Origin: Achromobacter pestifer
GTDB lineage: Bacteria; Pseudomonadota; Gammaproteobacteria; Burkholderiales; Burkholderiaceae_B
Length of the DNA: 64,000 nt
NCBI RefSeq assembly: GCF_013267355.1
Contig: NZ_CP053985.1
Location: 4,092,001 to 4,156,000, forward strand
Direction of reading: 5' to 3'
Numbering within the stretch: the stretch's first letter is position 1; every line of letters starts with the position of its first letter. This document shows positions 40,890-49,883 of the stretch, in pieces. The position numbers and the translations under genes were made by a program. Below the pieces are notes generated by a model. That model worked only from the letters and a program-made list of their open reading frames with translations, did not search any database and had not been told where the DNA came from.

Positions 40890-41881
40890 GCCCGCAGGCC
40901 GAGGCGGCGCCCGAGCCGCCGCCCGTCGAACGCAGCGTGGCGCGCGAGGCCGCGCGCTGGCTGCTGCGGCTGAGTTCGGGCCGCGCCACCGACGCCGACC
41001 AGCGTGCCTGTGAACAATGGCGCGCCAGCAAGGCCGAGCACGAGCATGCCTGGCAGCGCGCGCAACGCGTGAACGAACGCTTCGGCCTGATTCCGGCGGC
41101 GCTGGGCATGGCGACCTTGAACCGCCCCGAACTCGGCAGCCGCCGCGCCGCGCTCAAGACGCTGGTTGCGCTGGTGGTGGCCGGGCCCGTCGGCTGGGCC
41201 GCCTGGCGCGCCGATCCGCTGGACTGGACCGCGGACTATCGCAGCGCGCCGGGCGAGCGGCGCGAAGTGGCCTTGGCGGACGGCTCCACGCTGCTGTTGA
41301 ACACGGCCAGCGCCGTCGACGTGATGTTCAGCTCCACGGCCCGCCTGCTGCGCCTGCGCGCCGGCGAGATCGCGGTACATGCCGTGGCCGATACGGCGCC
41401 TGCGCCACGGCCCTTCGTGGTGCGCACCCGCCTGGGAGACATCGAGGCGCAGGCGTCGCGCTTCTGCGTGCGGCAAGAGGGCGGGTTGTGCCGCGTCAGC
41501 GTGCAGGAAGGGCGGGTCCGTGTCGGCAGCGCCGCGCATCCGCGCAGCCTGGTCAGCCTGGCGGCTGGCGAACAGAGCAGCTTGACGGACGAGGGCGCGT
41601 CGCCGCCGTCACTCGCGGACCCGCATGCCAGCGACTGGCAGCGCGGCGTGCTGTACGCCCAGCGCATGCGCCTGGACGCCTTCGCGGCGGAACTTGGCCG
41701 CTACCGTTCCGGCATGTTGCGGTGCGACCCCGAGGCTGCGCACCTGCGCATCTCGGGCGCGTTCCAGCTGCGCGACACCGATGCGGTCCTGGCGGCGCTG
41801 CCCGCGACCCTGCCGGTGCAGGTGCGCTACCGCACGCCGTACTGGGTGACGATCACCTTGCGCGCGGCCGCCGAGGCCTGA
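40868..41881 (+). CDS. hurR: FecR-type anti-sigma/signalling protein
   Basis: A 337-aa inner-membrane protein: N-terminal sigma-binding domain (VAREAARWLLRLSSGRATDA, then EQWRASKAEHEHAWQRAQRV), one membrane helix (ALVVAGPVGWAAW, about 98-112) and a periplasmic FecR domain (YRSAPGERREVALADGSTLL, VRTRLGDIEAQASRFCV). It relays the haem signal from the N-terminal domain of BhuR to HurI. Its ATG lies within the sigma gene, consistent with coupled translation. Confidence 0.92.
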   Translation: MHHGVDLSPQAEAAPEPPPVERSVAREAARWLLRLSSGRATDADQRACEQWRASKAEHEHAWQRAQRVNERFGLIPAALGMATLNRPELGSRRAALKTLVALVVAGPVGWAAWRADPLDWTADYRSAPGERREVALADGSTLLLNTASAVDVMFSSTARLLRLRAGEIAVHAVADTAPAPRPFVVRTRLGDIEAQASRFCVRQEGGLCRVSVQEGRVRVGSAAHPRSLVSLAAGEQSSLTDEGASPPSLADPHASDWQRGVLYAQRMRLDAFAAELGRYRSGMLRCDPEAAHLRISGAFQLRDTDAVLAALPATLPVQVRYRTPYWVTITLRAAAEA

Positions 41882-41993
41882 ATCCGCGCTGTTACAAAAA
41901 ACTGGAGGGCCAGCTGTCCGATTCGGATTTCACGAGGGTCATGGTCTGTAGAGGCAAACGAATGCCGACACCTGTTGGATCGAAAGGACGACC

Positions 41994-44612
41994 ATGGCTT
42001 ATCTACCCGCCGGCCGCGCAAGCGGCTCCCGACCCGCCCGAGGCCTGCAATGCCGTATGACCCGCGTCGCCGCCGCCGTGCATGCCGCGCTGGCGCTGGC
42101 CGCCCTGTCCGCGGCTCTGCTGCCGGCGAGCGGCGCATGGGCCCAGCCTGCGCAGCAGACGCAGGCGCGCGGCTATCGCATTCCCGCGGGCGCGCTGGCC
42201 GAGGCGCTGCCGCGCTTTGCCGACAGCGCGGGCGTGACGGTGCTGTTCGATGCGGCGCTGGTGGGCCAGCGCCGCACGGCGGGGCTGGATGGGGTCTATT
42301 CCGTGAATGACGGCTTTGCGCGCTTGCTGGCGGGCAGCGGCCTGGGCGTGCAGGAGCGCAGTGCCCGCGTCTACGTGCTGCAGGCGGTCACGCCCGCGGA
42401 CGTGACGCAGCTGGCGCCTGTCCAGGTCGACGGCGAGGGTGCGCCGGTCACGCCGGCCTGGGAAACCAGCACCGACCGCAAGCGCCTGGACGAGCTGCAG
42501 GTCAGGAACTGGACCGACTTCGGCAGGCGCGCCGAGCCCGGCGTGAACTTCAACCGCACGACCAACAGCATCAACATCCGCGGCCTGGACCAGGACCGCG
42601 TGCTGACGCGGGTGGACGGCATCCGCCTGCCGTGGCTGGACGACGGCGCGCGCGGCCTGAAGGGCGGGCTGGAGGCGGTGGACTTCAACAGCCTGTCGCG
42701 CCTGGACATCGTGCGCGGCGCCGACGCCAGCAGCGGCGGTTCCGGCGCGATTTCCGGCATGGCCGACCTGCACACGCTGCAGCCGTCGGACCTGTTGACC
42801 GACGGCAAGACCCTCGGCGCGCTGGCCAAGACAGACTACGACACGGCCGACAGCAGCTGGGGTGCCAACGCGGCGCTGGCCGGCCAGATCCACAGCAACA
42901 CGTTCTGGCTGGTGCAGGCCGGCGTGCGCAACGGCCATGCCCTGGACAACCGCGGCGACGTGGGCGGCTATGGCCCCAAGCGCAGTGAACCCAGTCCGGA
43001 AGACTATGACCAGCGCAGCTTCCTCTTGAAGCTGCAGCAGCGCGTCGAAGGCGGCCACCGCTTCGGCCTGACAGGCGAATACTTCAAGCGCAACGCCGAC
43101 ATCGACAGCATGTTCGAGCAGGGCGCGGGCACCAGCTACCTGTACGGCGAGAACAGCACGCGCAAGGAAACCGAGCGCCAGCGCGTGTCCTTCGATTATT
43201 CGTACAAGGCGCCTGGCGAGGGCAGCCTGATCGACACCGCCACGGCGGTCGTCTATTGGCAGCGCCTGCAGCTGGACAGCTCGCTGAGCGGCGTGCGCAG
43301 CGTCGATTCCCGTGCCTACCGCTGGCGGGGGGATCCCTACTACTACGGCTATCCCAGCGGCCCCTACGGCCGTAGCAATTCCATCCGACAGACGATGTTC
43401 GGCTTCAACGGCGAAGTCACCAAGCGGCTGGCGGGCGCGACGGCATCTCAGCTGTGGACGATAGGCGGCGAGTGGTACGGCAACAAGACCGAGCAGTACT
43501 CCAGCGGCTACGACAATTGCCCCGCGATTCCCCCCGGCACGGCGGCGCCCATGGGCCCGCGCCTGTGCGACATGCTGCACACCAACCAGGCCGACGTGCC
43601 GCAGTCCAAGGGCAATCAATGGGCCCTGTGGGTGCAGGACGAATTCAGTTTCGCCGACGGCCGCTACACCATCATGCCGGCGCTGCGCTATGACCACTAC
43701 GAACAGAAGCCGCAGTCCACGGCCAGCTACGAAAGCAACCCGAATGCGGGCGCGCTGCCGCCGTCCAACAGCGGCAGCCGCTTCTCGCCCAAGCTGCTGG
43801 CCACCTGGAAGGCGGCGGACGAGCTGAGCCTGTATGCGCAGTACGCCTACGGCTTCAAGGCGCCCAGCCCGACCCAGCTCTACACCAACTACGGCGGCCC
43901 CGGCACCTACCTGCGCGTGGGCAACCCCTATCTGAAGCCCGAAACCAGCAAGGGCTGGGAGCTGGGCGCCAAGATCGGTTCCGATTCCCTGGGCGGCGCG
44001 GTATCGTTGTTCGACAACCGCTACCAGAACTTCATCGACGGCGATGTGCCGCTGAACGCGTCCTCGCCCCAGTGGCAGCCGGGCTGGGCCGGACAGTATC
44101 CCTTGGGCGTGACCGGCAACGTCAATCGCGCCAAGGTGCGCATCTATGGCGCCGAAGCCAGCGCGCATTGGAAGTTTTCGCCAGGCTGGCGCACCTGGGG
44201 CTCGCTGGCGTGGGCCGTGGGCAAGGACGAAGGCACGGGGCAGTACCTGAACTCGGTGGCGCCGCTGAAGGCGGTGCTGGGTCTGGGCTACAGCCGCGAC
44301 GCGTGGGGGGTGGACGCCATGCTGACCACCGCCCTGAAGCGCGACAAGGTCGAGTATCCCGAGCCCACGGCCACGGCGCGCAATCCCGATTTCCAGGCGC
44401 CCGGCTACGGCGTGGTGGACCTGATGGGCTATTGGCGTCCGGCCGCGGTGAAGGGGCTGCAGGTGCAGGCAGGCGTATTCAACCTGTTCGACAAGAAGTA
44501 TTGGGAGGCCATCAACGTGCCGACCGCCGGCGCCATCGCCATTCCGCGGCCGGTCGATTGGTACACGGAACCGGGACGCAGCCTGCGCGTCTCACTGACA
44601 TACCAGTATTGA
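41994..44612 (+). CDS. bhuR: Haem TonB-dependent receptor with STN signalling domain
   Basis: An 872-aa receptor. After a long signal region (cleavage near ASGAWA, about residue 50) comes an STN domain (about 58-112: RGYRIPAGALAEALPRFADS) that contacts HurR. The plug has FNRTTNSINIRGLDQDRVLT and VRGADASSGGSGAISGM. The barrel has a FRAP-like FKAPSPTQLY (near 620) and an NPDL-like NPYLKPETS (near 643), typical of haem receptors. The ATG has AAGGA seven bases upstream. It is followed by a strong hairpin and then bhuS. Confidence 0.93.
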   Translation: MAYLPAGRASGSRPARGLQCRMTRVAAAVHAALALAALSAALLPASGAWAQPAQQTQARGYRIPAGALAEALPRFADSAGVTVLFDAALVGQRRTAGLDGVYSVNDGFARLLAGSGLGVQERSARVYVLQAVTPADVTQLAPVQVDGEGAPVTPAWETSTDRKRLDELQVRNWTDFGRRAEPGVNFNRTTNSINIRGLDQDRVLTRVDGIRLPWLDDGARGLKGGLEAVDFNSLSRLDIVRGADASSGGSGAISGMADLHTLQPSDLLTDGKTLGALAKTDYDTADSSWGANAALAGQIHSNTFWLVQAGVRNGHALDNRGDVGGYGPKRSEPSPEDYDQRSFLLKLQQRVEGGHRFGLTGEYFKRNADIDSMFEQGAGTSYLYGENSTRKETERQRVSFDYSYKAPGEGSLIDTATAVVYWQRLQLDSSLSGVRSVDSRAYRWRGDPYYYGYPSGPYGRSNSIRQTMFGFNGEVTKRLAGATASQLWTIGGEWYGNKTEQYSSGYDNCPAIPPGTAAPMGPRLCDMLHTNQADVPQSKGNQWALWVQDEFSFADGRYTIMPALRYDHYEQKPQSTASYESNPNAGALPPSNSGSRFSPKLLATWKAADELSLYAQYAYGFKAPSPTQLYTNYGGPGTYLRVGNPYLKPETSKGWELGAKIGSDSLGGAVSLFDNRYQNFIDGDVPLNASSPQWQPGWAGQYPLGVTGNVNRAKVRIYGAEASAHWKFSPGWRTWGSLAWAVGKDEGTGQYLNSVAPLKAVLGLGYSRDAWGVDAMLTTALKRDKVEYPEPTATARNPDFQAPGYGVVDLMGYWRPAAVKGLQVQAGVFNLFDKKYWEAINVPTAGAIAIPRPVDWYTEPGRSLRVSLTYQY

Positions 44613-44615
44613 TCC

Positions 44616-44658
44616 AGACCCGCCGCCGGTCCGGGCAATACCGGGGCGGCGGCGGTCT
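44616..44658 (+). other. Large intercistronic hairpin between bhuR and bhuS
   Basis: AGACC-CGCCGCC (44616-44627) pairs with GGCGGCG (44645-44651) and, after a 2-nt bulge, GGTCT (44654-44658). No T-run follows, so it is more likely an RNA-processing or protecting element than a terminator. It starts 3 bp after the bhuR stop. Confidence 0.55.
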
Positions 44659-44688
44659 ACGCAAACCTTAGCAACGGCCGGAGGGCCC

Positions 44689-45738
44689 ATGATGAGCAAT
44701 ACCGATTTCACGTCCCGCGCCCAGGAACTGCGCGCCCGCAACGAGGCCCTGGCCGCCTCGCAACCCAAGCTGCGCGCCCGCAACCTGGCGCAGGCGCTGG
44801 GAGTGTCCGAAGCCGAGTGGGTGGCGGCGGAGTGCGGCGGCCTGAAGGCTACGGCCCTGCACGGCACGCCCCAGGAGATCTTCCGCGAATTGGGCACGCT
44901 GGGTCCGGTCATGGCGCTGACGCGCAACGACTGGTGTGTGCACGAGCGTCACGGCGTGTATGAGGACATCCAGGCCGACGGTCCGGTAGGCCTGGTGCTG
45001 GGGCCGGACATCGACCTGCGTGTGTTCTTCACGGCCTGGAAGTCGGCCTGGGCAGTCGAGCAGGACGGCCGCCACAGCCTGCAGTTCTTCGACGGCGCGG
45101 GCGTGGCGGTGCACAAGGTCTATCGCACCGAGGCCACCGATGCCACCGCCTACGACGCTCTGGTCGCCAAGTTCGCGGGCGAGGCGCAATGGCCCGAGAC
45201 CCAGCCCTATGCGCCCGCCGCCGACGCCGACCGGGTCGAGGACAGCGCGCAATGGCGCGAGGCCTGGCTGGGCATGCAGGATACGCACGAGTTCTTCCCC
45301 CTGCTGCGCAAGTTCAAGGTGTCGCGCCTGGCGGCCCTGGCGGCCGCGGGCGAGGATCTGGCGCAGCCGGTGCCGGCCGACGCCGTTGAACGCATGCTGG
45401 AATCCGCGGCGCAGTCCGGGCTGTCCATCATGTGCTTCGTGGGCAACCGGGGCATGATCCAGATCCATACCGGCCCGGTGCAGCAGTTGCGCCGCACCGG
45501 CCCCTGGTACAACGTGCTGGATCCCAAGTTCAACCTGCACCTGGACACCACCGCCATCGCCTCGGCCTGGGTGGTGAACAAGCCGACCTCGGACGGCTGG
45601 GTCACCTCGCTGGAGCTGTATTCCTCCACCGGCGACCTGATCGCGCAGTTCTTCGGCGAACGCAAGCCGGGCAAGCCGGAACTGGCGCAATGGCGCGAAC
45701 TGATGATCAGCCTGTGCAGCGTGCCGCTGGCCGCCTGA
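44689..45738 (+). CDS. bhuS: Haemin-degrading/transport factor, HmuS/BhuS
   Basis: A 349-aa cytoplasmic haem-binding protein with two repeated HemS domains (about 10-165 and 190-345). Paired blocks such as LGTLGPVMALTRNDWCVHER in the first half and SIMCFVGNRGMIQIHTGPVQ in the second show the internal duplication, with a haem-ligand His in the second. It accepts haem from the ABC transporter and in related species breaks it down or passes it on. GGAGG precedes the double ATG. Confidence 0.93.
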   Translation: MMSNTDFTSRAQELRARNEALAASQPKLRARNLAQALGVSEAEWVAAECGGLKATALHGTPQEIFRELGTLGPVMALTRNDWCVHERHGVYEDIQADGPVGLVLGPDIDLRVFFTAWKSAWAVEQDGRHSLQFFDGAGVAVHKVYRTEATDATAYDALVAKFAGEAQWPETQPYAPAADADRVEDSAQWREAWLGMQDTHEFFPLLRKFKVSRLAALAAAGEDLAQPVPADAVERMLESAAQSGLSIMCFVGNRGMIQIHTGPVQQLRRTGPWYNVLDPKFNLHLDTTAIASAWVVNKPTSDGWVTSLELYSSTGDLIAQFFGERKPGKPELAQWRELMISLCSVPLAA

Positions 45739-45748
45739 GGACGACGCA

Positions 45749-46582
45749 ATGAAGACATGGTTGGCAGTGGCTGTGGGATGGGCGCTGGCCGCCGCCGCGC
45801 AAGCGGCGCCGCCCGAAAGGGTGGTGACGCTGGGCGGCAGCGTGACCGAAATCGTGTATCAGCTGGGGCAGGGCGGCAAGCTGGTGGGAGACGATCTCTC
45901 CAGCCTCTACCCGGAGGCGGCGACCAGGCTGCCGCGGGTGGGCTACTACCGTTCGGTACCGGTGGAAGGCGTGCTGGCGCTCAAGCCCGACCTGGTACTG
46001 GCGTCCGAGCAGGCCGGCCCGCCGGACGCGCTCAAGCGTCTGGGCGAGGTGGGCGTGCCGGTGGTGACGGTGCCGGATTCGCCCTCGGTCGATTCGCTCA
46101 AGGCGCGCATCCGCAACATCGCCGAGGCGCTGGACGTGGCCCCGGCTGGCGAGCGCATGGTGCAGGACATCACGCGCGACCTCAAGGCGGTCGAAGCCAT
46201 CCCGGTCACGAATGCCCGCGCCATCCTGCTGCTCAACCGTACCGGCGCGTTGCAGGGAGCGGGGCGCGGCACCGCCGCTAACGAGGTCATGGCGATGGCG
46301 GGGCTGGTCAACGTGCTGAAGGACCAGCAGGGCTACAAGCCCGTGTCGGCCGAGGCCGTCAGCGCGCTGGCGCCGGATGTGATCGTCGTGACCAGGACCT
46401 CGCTCGAAGCCTCCGGCGGCATGGAGAAACTGCTGGCCATGCCGGGCCTTGCCTCGACGCCCGCCGCTGCCCGCAAGCGCGTGATCGTCATGGACGACCT
46501 ACTGCTGCTGGGCATGGGGCCGCGGCTGCCGCAGGCGCTGACCGAACTCAAGCGGGAGGCGGCCGGTGCCATGGCGCGCTAG
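45749..46582 (+). CDS. bhuT: Periplasmic haem-binding protein
   Basis: A 277-aa class III binding protein with signal peptide (AVAVGWALAAAAQAAP). Haem-type features: RVVTLGGSVTEIVYQLGQGG, YPEAATRLPRVGYYRSVPVE (the family Tyr) and LAPDVIVVTRTSLEASGG. It lies 10 bp after bhuS; the permease gene overlaps its end by 17 bp. Confidence 0.93.
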   Translation: MKTWLAVAVGWALAAAAQAAPPERVVTLGGSVTEIVYQLGQGGKLVGDDLSSLYPEAATRLPRVGYYRSVPVEGVLALKPDLVLASEQAGPPDALKRLGEVGVPVVTVPDSPSVDSLKARIRNIAEALDVAPAGERMVQDITRDLKAVEAIPVTNARAILLLNRTGALQGAGRGTAANEVMAMAGLVNVLKDQQGYKPVSAEAVSALAPDVIVVTRTSLEASGGMEKLLAMPGLASTPAAARKRVIVMDDLLLLGMGPRLPQALTELKREAAGAMAR

Positions 46583-47579
46583 CACGGGGCGCACGGCGGC
46601 GCCGCTGGCCTTGCTGGCGCTGGGCGCTGCCCTGGTGGTCGCGGCCCTGGCCGCCAGCAGCAGCGGCGCGGTCCGCATTCCGCTGGGCGAGTTGCCGTCC
46701 CTGTTGTGGGGACAGCCCGCTCCCGGCAGCGAACTCTGGCGCAACGTGCTGATCGACATCCGACTGCCGCGGGTGCTGTTCGCGCTGGTGGCAGGCGCCG
46801 CGCTGGCCGTCGCGGGCGCCGCCATGCAGGCCCTGTTCCGCAATCCCCTGGCCGAGCCCGGGCTGATCGGCATTTCCGCCGGCGGCGCGCTGGGCGCGGT
46901 CGGCGCCATCGTCCTGACCTCGGGCGGTTTCTGGATACTGGCGCCGGCGGCTTTCCTGGGCAGCCTGCTGGCCACGTTCTGCGCCTATGTGCTGGGCCGC
47001 AGGGTGCCTGGCGTGGCGGGGCTGCTGTTGGCCGGCATTGCGATCAATGCGGTGGCCGGGTCCCTGATCGGACTGTTCACCTTCGTGGCCAATGACGCCC
47101 AGCTGCGCGACCTGACCTTCTGGAGCATGGGCAGCCTGGCGGGGGCGAACTGGACGCTGCTGGCGTTCCTGGGGCCTTGGGTGCTGCTGCTGTCACTGTG
47201 GCTGATGGGGCAGTGGCGGGTCATGAACGCCTTGTTGCTGGGCGAGCGCGAGGCCCAGCATCTGGGCTACGCGCTCAAGCGCGTGCGCGCCCAACTGGTG
47301 CTGGCCTGCGCACTGATGATAGGACCCTTGGTGGCCGCCACGGGCGGCATCGCCTTCGTCGGCCTGGTGGTGCCGCATCTGGTGCGCATGACCCTGGGCG
47401 CGAATCACCGTTGGTTGCTACCCGCTTGCGTGCTGGGCGGCGCGCTGGCGCTGGTGCTGGCGGACTGGCTATCGCGCGTGGCGGTGGTGCCGGCCGAATT
47501 GCCCATCGGCCTGGTCACCAGCCTGGTGGGCGGGCCGTTCTTCTTGTGGCTGCTGGCGCGCGGCCGGAGGCAGGGATGA
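46566..47579 (+). CDS. bhuU: Haem ABC transporter permease
   Basis: A 337-aa FecCD-type permease with about ten helices (IRLPRVLFALVAGAALAVAG, FRNPLAEPGLIGISAGGALG, ATGGIAFVGLVVPHLVRMTL). The start is GTG 46566, inside bhuT. It shows the same family motifs as the permease at 20719-21804, but the two are clearly separate systems. It overlaps bhuV by 4 bp. Confidence 0.93.
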   Translation: MPWRASTGRTAAPLALLALGAALVVAALAASSSGAVRIPLGELPSLLWGQPAPGSELWRNVLIDIRLPRVLFALVAGAALAVAGAAMQALFRNPLAEPGLIGISAGGALGAVGAIVLTSGGFWILAPAAFLGSLLATFCAYVLGRRVPGVAGLLLAGIAINAVAGSLIGLFTFVANDAQLRDLTFWSMGSLAGANWTLLAFLGPWVLLLSLWLMGQWRVMNALLLGEREAQHLGYALKRVRAQLVLACALMIGPLVAATGGIAFVGLVVPHLVRMTLGANHRWLLPACVLGGALALVLADWLSRVAVVPAELPIGLVTSLVGGPFFLWLLARGRRQG

Positions 47580-48364
47580 TGCTGGCGGCCGAAGACCTGA
47601 TACTGGTGCGCGGCGGCAACCGCATCCTGGACCGCGTGTCGTTGGCCTTGCGGCCCGGCGAAGTCGTGGGCCTTTTGGGCGCCAACGGCGCGGGCAAGTC
47701 CACGCTGCTGGGGGCGCTGTCGGCCGAACTGGCGCCGGAAGCCGGCCAATTGCGGTTGGGCGATACCGAACTGGCACGGTTGCCGCACCGGCAGCAGGCG
47801 CGGCAGCGCGCCGTGCTGCCGCAAAAGCCCGGGCTGACCTTCGATCTGGACGTGCGTGAAGTGGTGGCGATGGGCGCCTACCCCTTTCCGGAGCTGTCGC
47901 CGGCCGAGGTGGACGCGCTGGTGGATCTGGCCCTGGGCTGGGCCGACGTATTCCACCTTCGAGCGCGGCGCTATCCCGAACTGTCGGGCGGCGAGCAGCA
48001 GCGGGTGCAGTTCGCGCGGGTGCTGGTGCAGTGCAAGGCGGCGCGCGCGCCAGGCGAGCCGCGCTACCTGCTGTTGGACGAGCCCACCGCCAGCCTCGAC
48101 CCCAAGCACCAGGGCGATCTGCTGCGGGTCGCGGCGGAGCTGGCCCATGCCGGCGATACGGGCGTACTGGTGATCCTGCACGACATGAACCTGGCCGCGC
48201 GCTGGTGCGACCGCCTGCTGCTGCTCTGTGCGGGCCGCGCCATCGCCGCGGGCACGCCCGCGCAGGTGCTGACGCCGGCCAATCTGTACCTGGCCTATGG
48301 CATCGAAGCGCAGGTCATCGCGCATCCGCTGCGGCCGGAGCGGCTGTTGGTGGTGACGACGTGA
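47576..48364 (+). CDS. bhuV: Haem ABC transporter ATPase
   Basis: A 262-aa ATPase: Walker A GANGAGKSTLL, signature LSGGEQQRVQFARVL, Walker B YLLLDEPTASLD and switch LHDMNLA. The HmuV family mark is the insertion around LVQCKAARAPGEPRYL before Walker B. ATG 47576 overlaps the bhuU stop (ATGA). Confidence 0.94.
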   Translation: MMLAAEDLILVRGGNRILDRVSLALRPGEVVGLLGANGAGKSTLLGALSAELAPEAGQLRLGDTELARLPHRQQARQRAVLPQKPGLTFDLDVREVVAMGAYPFPELSPAEVDALVDLALGWADVFHLRARRYPELSGGEQQRVQFARVLVQCKAARAPGEPRYLLLDEPTASLDPKHQGDLLRVAAELAHAGDTGVLVILHDMNLAARWCDRLLLLCAGRAIAAGTPAQVLTPANLYLAYGIEAQVIAHPLRPERLLVVTT

Positions 48365-48433
48365 CGCGGGGCGCGGGGTCGGTAAAATGGAGGCAGCAAG
48401 TATTTTTCCCACCCAATTACAGGACCCCGTGTC

Positions 48434-48916
48434 ATGCCTACTTTTGACGTCGTCTCCGAAGTCGACAAACACGAACTCTCCAACGCTGTCGACCAAGCCA
48501 ACCGCGAACTCGCCACCCGCTTCGATTTCAAGGGCAGCGACGCCAAGTTCGAACTCGACGAATTTGTCGTGACCCAGGTCGCTTCCAGCGCGTTCCAGCT
48601 CAAGCAGATGCTGGACATCCTGCGCGGGCGCTTGGCGGCCCGCGGCATCGACGTGCGTTGCCTGGACGTGGCCGATCCCCTCGAAAACCTGGGCGGCGCG
48701 CGCCAGAAGGTCACCATCAAGCAGGGCATCGAACAGCCGGTGGCCAAGAAGCTCATCGCCGCCATCAAGAACGCCAAGCTCAAGGTGGAATCGCAGATCA
48801 ACGGCGACAAGCTGCGCATCAGCGGCAAGAAGCGCGACGACCTGCAGACCGCCATCGCGCTGCTGAAGAAGACCGACGTCGACCTGCCCCTGCAGTTCGA
48901 GAACTTCCGCGACTGA
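48434..48916 (+). CDS. YajQ-family nucleotide-binding protein
   Basis: A 160-aa protein with two ferredoxin-like repeats. Family blocks: TFDVVSEVDKHELSNAVDQA, RFDFKGSDAKFELDEF and NAKLKVESQINGDKLRISGK. YajQ proteins bind nucleic acids, and some bind cyclic-di-GMP (XC_3703 in Xanthomonas). It follows bhuV by 69 bp and probably has its own promoter. Confidence 0.94.
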   Translation: MPTFDVVSEVDKHELSNAVDQANRELATRFDFKGSDAKFELDEFVVTQVASSAFQLKQMLDILRGRLAARGIDVRCLDVADPLENLGGARQKVTIKQGIEQPVAKKLIAAIKNAKLKVESQINGDKLRISGKKRDDLQTAIALLKKTDVDLPLQFENFRD

Positions 48917-48964
48917 TCCGCCCCGCGCCGGGGCGCCTGGCGTCCGGCGGACCTCGAGGGGGCC

Positions 48965-49870
48965 ATGGGACATTCCAACGAGTTGCAGCTGGTGGTCGAA
49001 CTGGTGCGCGCCGGCGGCATGTCCGCCGCCGCCCGCGAGCTGGGCGTCACGCCGGCCGCGGTCAGCAAGCGGCTGGCCCAGATCGAGGCCCGGCTGGGCG
49101 TGCGGCTGGTCAACCGCAGCACGCGGCGCCTGAGCCTGACCGCGGAAGGCGAGGTCTACCTGGAAAACGCCCGCCGCATCCTGGGCGAGCTCGAGGACCT
49201 GGACCAGCTCATCGCCAGCCGCCAGGACAGTCCGCGCGGCCTGCTAAAGGTCAACGCGCCGCTGGGCTTCGGCCGCAGCTACATCGCGCCCGCCATGGCG
49301 GAGTTCGCGCAGAAGTACCCCGAAGTGTCGCTACAATTGCAGCTGACCGACAGCCCCGCGGACTTCGTGCAGGACGCTGTCGACGTGGCGGTGCGCTTCG
49401 GCGACCTGCCTGATACCCGACTCATCGCCCGCAAGATCGCACCCAACCGGCGGCTGGTCTGCGCATCGCCGGGCTACCTGAAGGCCCACGGCATTCCCGC
49501 CACGCCGCACGACCTGGCGCGGCACCAATGCATCGTGCTGCGGCAGAATGAAGCCGCGTACGGCCTGTGGCGCTTCACCAAGGGACGCCGCAGCGAGACC
49601 GTGAAGGTGCGCGGCAACCTCAGCAGCAATGACGGCGAAGTGACGCTGACCTGGGGCCTGGCCGGCCTGGGCATCCTGCAGCGCGCCGAATGGGACCTGG
49701 CGCGCTATCTGCGCAGCGGCAGGCTGGTGCAGGTGCTCGAAGACTACGCCTTGCCGCAGGCCGACATCTACGCCATCTTTCCGGAACGGCACCACCTGTC
49801 GGCCAAGGTGCGCGTGTTCGTGGACTTCCTGGTGGCGTACTTCAGGAAGGGCGCGGAAGACCGGTGGTGA
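48965..49870 (+). CDS. LysR-family regulator (DmlR-like)
   Basis: A 301-aa regulator with a helix-turn-helix (GMSAAARELGVTPAAVSKRL) and an effector domain that includes RLVNRSTRRLSLTAEGEVYL and CIVLRQNEAAYGLWRF. The pattern belongs to the large LysR branch that includes DmlR, the activator of D-malate dehydrogenase in E. coli. A dmlA-like gene lies 2.2 kb downstream, but the alkylation-repair genes are between them, so the link is weak. It lies 48 bp after yajQ. Confidence 0.85.
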   Translation: MGHSNELQLVVELVRAGGMSAAARELGVTPAAVSKRLAQIEARLGVRLVNRSTRRLSLTAEGEVYLENARRILGELEDLDQLIASRQDSPRGLLKVNAPLGFGRSYIAPAMAEFAQKYPEVSLQLQLTDSPADFVQDAVDVAVRFGDLPDTRLIARKIAPNRRLVCASPGYLKAHGIPATPHDLARHQCIVLRQNEAAYGLWRFTKGRRSETVKVRGNLSSNDGEVTLTWGLAGLGILQRAEWDLARYLRSGRLVQVLEDYALPQADIYAIFPERHHLSAKVRVFVDFLVAYFRKGAEDRW

Positions 49871-49883
49871 ACCCGGCCTTCGC

